NCBI GenBank assembly: GCA_014526335.1
Contig: JACTAT010000060.1
Span: forward strand, 2,935,203-2,999,202
Direction: 5' to 3'
Source: Chrysaora quinquecirrha
Taxonomy: Eukaryota; Cnidaria; Scyphozoa; Semaeostomeae; Pelagiidae
DNA: 64,000 nt
The translations under genes were made by a program, and so were the position numbers. Shown piece after piece: positions 60,491 to 64,000 of the stretch (within the stretch, counting starts at the first letter, position 1; every line of letters begins with the position of its first letter). The notes beneath the pieces were generated by a model that saw only the letters and a program-made list of their open reading frames with translations, made no database searches and was not told where the DNA came from.

Positions 60491-61471
60491 CCAAGTACGA
60501 ACGCTCCAATTTATGAATCAACACATCTTTTGTTAGTGGTTTTTTATTACATTTGACGTAAAGACAGCGATCTAAAGGCCTTCTTCGACTCGGGAAATTT
60601 TCCTCGGGCTTGAAAACTAGACTTACTATATTAGTCGTAGTTTTCGCTGCCTTTACATCAATTCAATTCATTCAAAAAAATGTAAGATCAAAAAATTAGT
60701 TGTTGCTATTTTTAATGGCGGCAGCTCAAAGTATGAGCGGGCTATGTTATGGTAATATGAGCGGGCTGTGTTGCGTGAGGGGCTGTGACTTTTGTAGTGA
60801 GTCTTCTTGAAAAAATTTTACTTATGGCATTTTAAACGTTGAATTCTTCTACTTTTGGTATGTGAAACTTTGCAGTTTTACTGTCTTATGTAAAGGATGG
60901 ATGAGAAGGCAGCTATACTTTTTCAAAATAATAAATATTTCTGTCTCACGCCAGCCGTTTAGGAATTCAGGGGCCTAAGTACCATACATAAACTTTAAAA
61001 TGATCGAGTTTAAGTGCGTCTTTATCTCAAAATCTAAACTCACGCATCATACTCACTGCGAGTTCAAGTTAAACTCGCAAGGATAAACCTGACTGAAACT
61101 CACTTAAGCTCGCAGTAAGTACCCGGCTTTATCAATGATATGCTTCCAACGAGCTTTTAGCCTAACTCTCTTATCCCCTTTCCATTAATTTTAAGCATTG
61201 TTTAATAAAGCATCAAGAAATAAAGCATCAAGATCTCTAGAAAGAATTTGCTATTGCAATTTTGTTTCCTGACAATGCAATTGCCTGTATTTTTTCCCAC
61301 TCGCTAATCCTATCGGCAGATAAGGCACTAGAGTTCAAAGCTTCTAACACTACTTTTTTGACCAGCTTCGATTGCAGCTGTATAATTAGGACCTTGAGGT
61401 GTGATGTTCTAAGGACATCATTTTTGGTTAATTAAATAAGTAATAAAAAATGTAACATCTAATGGGCAACT
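60491..61471. other. 3' flank of WDR46
   Basis: AATAAA occurs at 60,930-60,935. ACTCGCAGTGAGT-like sequence in both directions at 61,020-61,120 may be a small hairpin. No further gene was seen. Confidence 0.5.
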
Positions 61472-61614
61472 AACCTCATTTTATTGTGGCTGATATTTCG
61501 TTCCTCCTTAAACGGGGAGCATACGATTTATGCAATAATTGAATCCTATTCTTCACTCTGAAGATGCTCCCTGTTTAAGGAACAGCGATATATCAGCCAC
61601 AATAAAATGAGGTT
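61472..61614. repeat. Inverted repeat, AACCTCATTTTATTGTGGCT arms
   Basis: Arms of about 50 bases (AACCTCATTTTATTGTGGCT, GATATTTCG, CGGGGAGCAT) pair with the complement across an AT-rich centre. The right arm carries CTGAAGATGCTCCCTGTTTA, a phrase resembling the hairpin tails of Penelope-like elements. It could be a fold-back remnant. Confidence 0.7.
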
Positions 61615-63140
61615 CGTTTGCCGACAAGCTATGTGAAAGCCTGCCGTGCCAAGTTGCCCTCAGACGAGTGAAAGTCGATTATCGACAAGGAGTATAAATA
61701 ACAATTAATGTAGGACTTCCTTTCGCAGTTAAGAAGTTCAATCTAGAGGTAAGCAACAGGATTTTCATGCTATACCCTTTCTCGTCACAGCTGCTCCTCT
61801 AATCATGGTAGAAAGTTTCTAATCTTCTGCACAATTTCTTTCAAAAGAAATAAACTGCTCGTAAACTGATTGAGATGGTAATTCAACAGATATACCAAAT
61901 ATTATTAATGAAATAATCACAAAGGACATAAGATACAGTTGAAATTCTCGTAAAGGACCACGGCAGAAATGAACGGGATTTCCTATAGGTAGACCACAGT
62001 ATATTTTGCAATGGGCTGTGACATTGAATCGAGGCAGTTAGCAGTTAGTATTAGTATTTGGCACAAAATTAGTATTTCTGGAAACCCTTGCATGTTTAAC
62101 CACCTGAGGGTACATGACAGATTCGGATAGGGACATGCCGCCCAAGAAGCTCTTTTTACCAAATTCGTGAATATGTATACCCAGAGTTATACCAAAATTT
62201 TACCTCCTACACTACTATATGTGCTAACATGCACTATAATATGTCGATTCGAATCAAAATTCGCCGAGAAAAATGAAAACAAACGAAAATAAGACCGTTT
62301 TTCACAAAGTTTAAAGCGATTATTGAGACATCAATACCCATATATACCAATTTTCAGAAATTAAGACCCATGTTTATACGAAAACCATGAAAAACGATAC
62401 CCTTTCGGGCGGCACGTCCCCAGTACCCAAAATGCATTATGTACCCCGTCCCTCGGGGTTTAATCTGTTTTGTAGTTTAAGCTGGTTTGTAGTTATTCAC
62501 TTAGATCTGTCTTAAAAGACGTTCCGAGATGAATATTCCTAATTGCAACAGGTGGTTATAGTCATATCGGATAGAGAAAAATATAAACTTAGCAAATTAC
62601 TTTGTCAATAATCCCTGTCGCATGAATTTGTCGGCTAATATGAAAATAAAATGCCCAATACCTTAGTAATATAAGAAATTAATTTTTAACATATTCATTT
62701 TTCAATATTTGAGAAAATTATTTTTCTCTTATAAAGGAAAAATGAATGATTTAACATGTGAATTTGCTATCATCAGAAATGGTTGCTAGAGGACTTGACG
62801 ACTATAGAAATTCGCCAACTCATCCATGATCTGATTGCCGCCATCTATTATGTTCCTCTGGTTCCTTTCACTACACATACATTGGATCTTTTGCGTGCAA
62901 CTCTCGGGGGGTTATTCAATGACTTGCGGCTTTAAATGCCTGGATTCCATATATAATCTTAACTTTTTTACGATTATTGCACAATCTTGAGATGTGAGAA
63001 TTTCTTTTCGTACGATTATCGCACGACCATAAATACAAATTGTGACATTTTGGTCGTAACAGAGCCTTCACGATTACATTACTACGCTTTAGTTGTGATG
63101 TAGTCTTCTTTCTTACAAGATTATTTTGAGATATGAAAAT
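61615..63140. other. Intergenic, nothing recognised
   Basis: AT-rich sequence without supportable exons or complete elements. Confidence 0.5.
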
Positions 63141-63144
63141 GAGA

Positions 63145-63260
63145 CCCCGTTTACACGATATCGGTACCACACCACACTGGCACGATTTGACACCGGCACG
63201 AAACCATGCCGGTGTGGGTTTTTTATCATCCCGTTTACACGATACCGGTGTGATTTCATG
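63145..63260. mobile_element. Possible MITE end with CCGTTTACACGATA motif
   Basis: CCCCGTTTACACGATATCGG and CCCGTTTACACGATACCGGT repeat about 80 bases apart around ACACCGGCACGAAACCATGC and CCGGTGTGG. This is the style of Harbinger-type MITE ends in this window. No opposite end lies inside the window. Confidence 0.4.
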
Positions 63261-63703
63261 TCGCTTTTGTTAAGAAATGGCTATGACATCATAGAGCTTA
63301 ATTTTGTGATTTTGGGCTATGGCCTAAGCTCTAACAAAGAACAAAATCAAAAAATAAACCAAGAATTGCAAATTGCAAACAGTCCCTGTCGCTCGAGGCA
63401 AACAAATTTTAACAACCAGCCATTATTTCATCGATGTAAATAAAAAAATACACGAAAATGCCGTGTCAAAAGTCGAATAAAGCAAGGCGTCAGACGAGGA
63501 AGAGCAACTAAATTTACTTCAATTGACATGGAAAATCAAGTTTCATGATGTCACATCAGAATATAGCATCTAGCTCCCCATGGCATCCCACAACCTCCCC
63601 GGACTCTAGCGAAAGTTCAGAAGGCTGCAATTTAAAAGGCATCAAGTTAAAAGGCACCTGAGTGGTATCTTGTCTTTCCAAGGCTAAATTGGTACTAATG
63701 TTC

Positions 63704-63788
63704 ACCCGCATTGCGGGCGCAAAGGTAAAAAGCTTACCCGCATCGCGGGTTTCAAGGTAAAAAGCTCCGCCGCATCGCGGGCGTCGAG
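63704..63788. repeat. 32-bp tandem repeat with CCCGCATCGCGGG hairpin
   Basis: Three units of about 32 bases, ACCCGCATCGCGGGTTTCAA then GGTAAAAAGCTT, with small changes. Each unit contains a short GC-rich hairpin. Confidence 0.8.
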
Positions 63789-64000
63789 TTAAATATATAA
63801 CTAATATGAACTCGGAGAGTTTTTGAACGACGCAACGCGAGAAACAAAGACAACTATGGGATTTATTTTTCAATACTAATTTTGCCCCTCGCAATTTAAA
63901 AGTAAATTTTAACTGAAACTCTGAAGAAGCCTGATTCTGGAAAAGTGAAATAGTGTATCGTATAATAAATTTCGTAGTTGTTTTTTTTCTCGTGCCGCAG

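Noticed and set aside
63126..63443. 105-codon frame
   Set aside because: Its start is made by the CCGTTTACACGATA repeats and no motif or splice context supports it.

Overview
The window is nuclear DNA of an animal. Genes are split by many introns with GT-AG borders, host exons sit among decayed retroelements, MITEs and microsatellites, and the sequence is AT-rich. The protein sequences and the mix of Harbinger, Penelope, BEL/Pao and DIRS-type elements suggest an anthozoan cnidarian (coral or sea anemone). That placement is inference; no marker gene fixes the species.

Three host genes could be rebuilt exon by exon, with reading phase agreeing at every junction. (1) Plus strand, 7,134-17,276 and probably starting further upstream: a protein of at least 1,039 residues with an N-terminal helical segment resembling a RhoGEF (DH) domain, a long Ser/Asn-rich middle carried mostly on one 1,964-base exon, and a complete RGS domain at the C-terminus. 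(2) Minus strand, 34,861-23,489: RABGEF1 (Rabex-5), with A20-type zinc finger, helical bundle, VPS9 domain and C-terminal coiled coil in 14 exons; only the first coding exon is missing. (3) Plus strand, 47,846-60,490: WDR46 (yeast Utp7), complete in 13 exons and 563 residues. Genes 1 and 2 are tail to tail. Genes 2 and 3 point away from each other across about 13 kb of transposon debris.

Layout: 1-7 kb holds a tRNA-like repeat, a (CT)n tract, one copy of a dispersed repeat (here 'repeat R'), a possible terminal exon of a minus-strand gene, and a Mutator-like MITE with a perfect 9-bp target duplication. 7-17.3 kb is the DH/RGS gene. 18.1-20.7 kb is a GGAGG-type minisatellite split by a Penelope-like fragment and a Harbinger transposase relic. 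21.4-23.4 kb has two MITEs. 23.5-34.9 kb is RABGEF1, whose introns carry four copies or pieces of repeat R and a long ATTGT microsatellite. 35.7-39.3 kb has BEL/Pao and DIRS-like remnants. 39.7-47.7 kb has trinucleotide arrays, two inverted-repeat elements, a tRNA-like sequence and a decayed LINE reverse transcriptase. 47.8-60.5 kb is WDR46; its third intron is almost filled by a 3.65-kb element with 559-bp near-identical inverted repeats, and its last intron holds a Harbinger MITE. 60.5-64 kb is intergenic, with small inverted and tandem repeats.

The three genes have unrelated jobs (G-protein signalling, early endosome Rab5 activation, small-subunit ribosome assembly) and nothing suggests co-regulation. 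The most unusual signals are the DH-like/RGS arrangement, a hammerhead-ribozyme-like core in repeat R, the large fold-back element inside WDR46, and target-site evidence for several MITE insertions.
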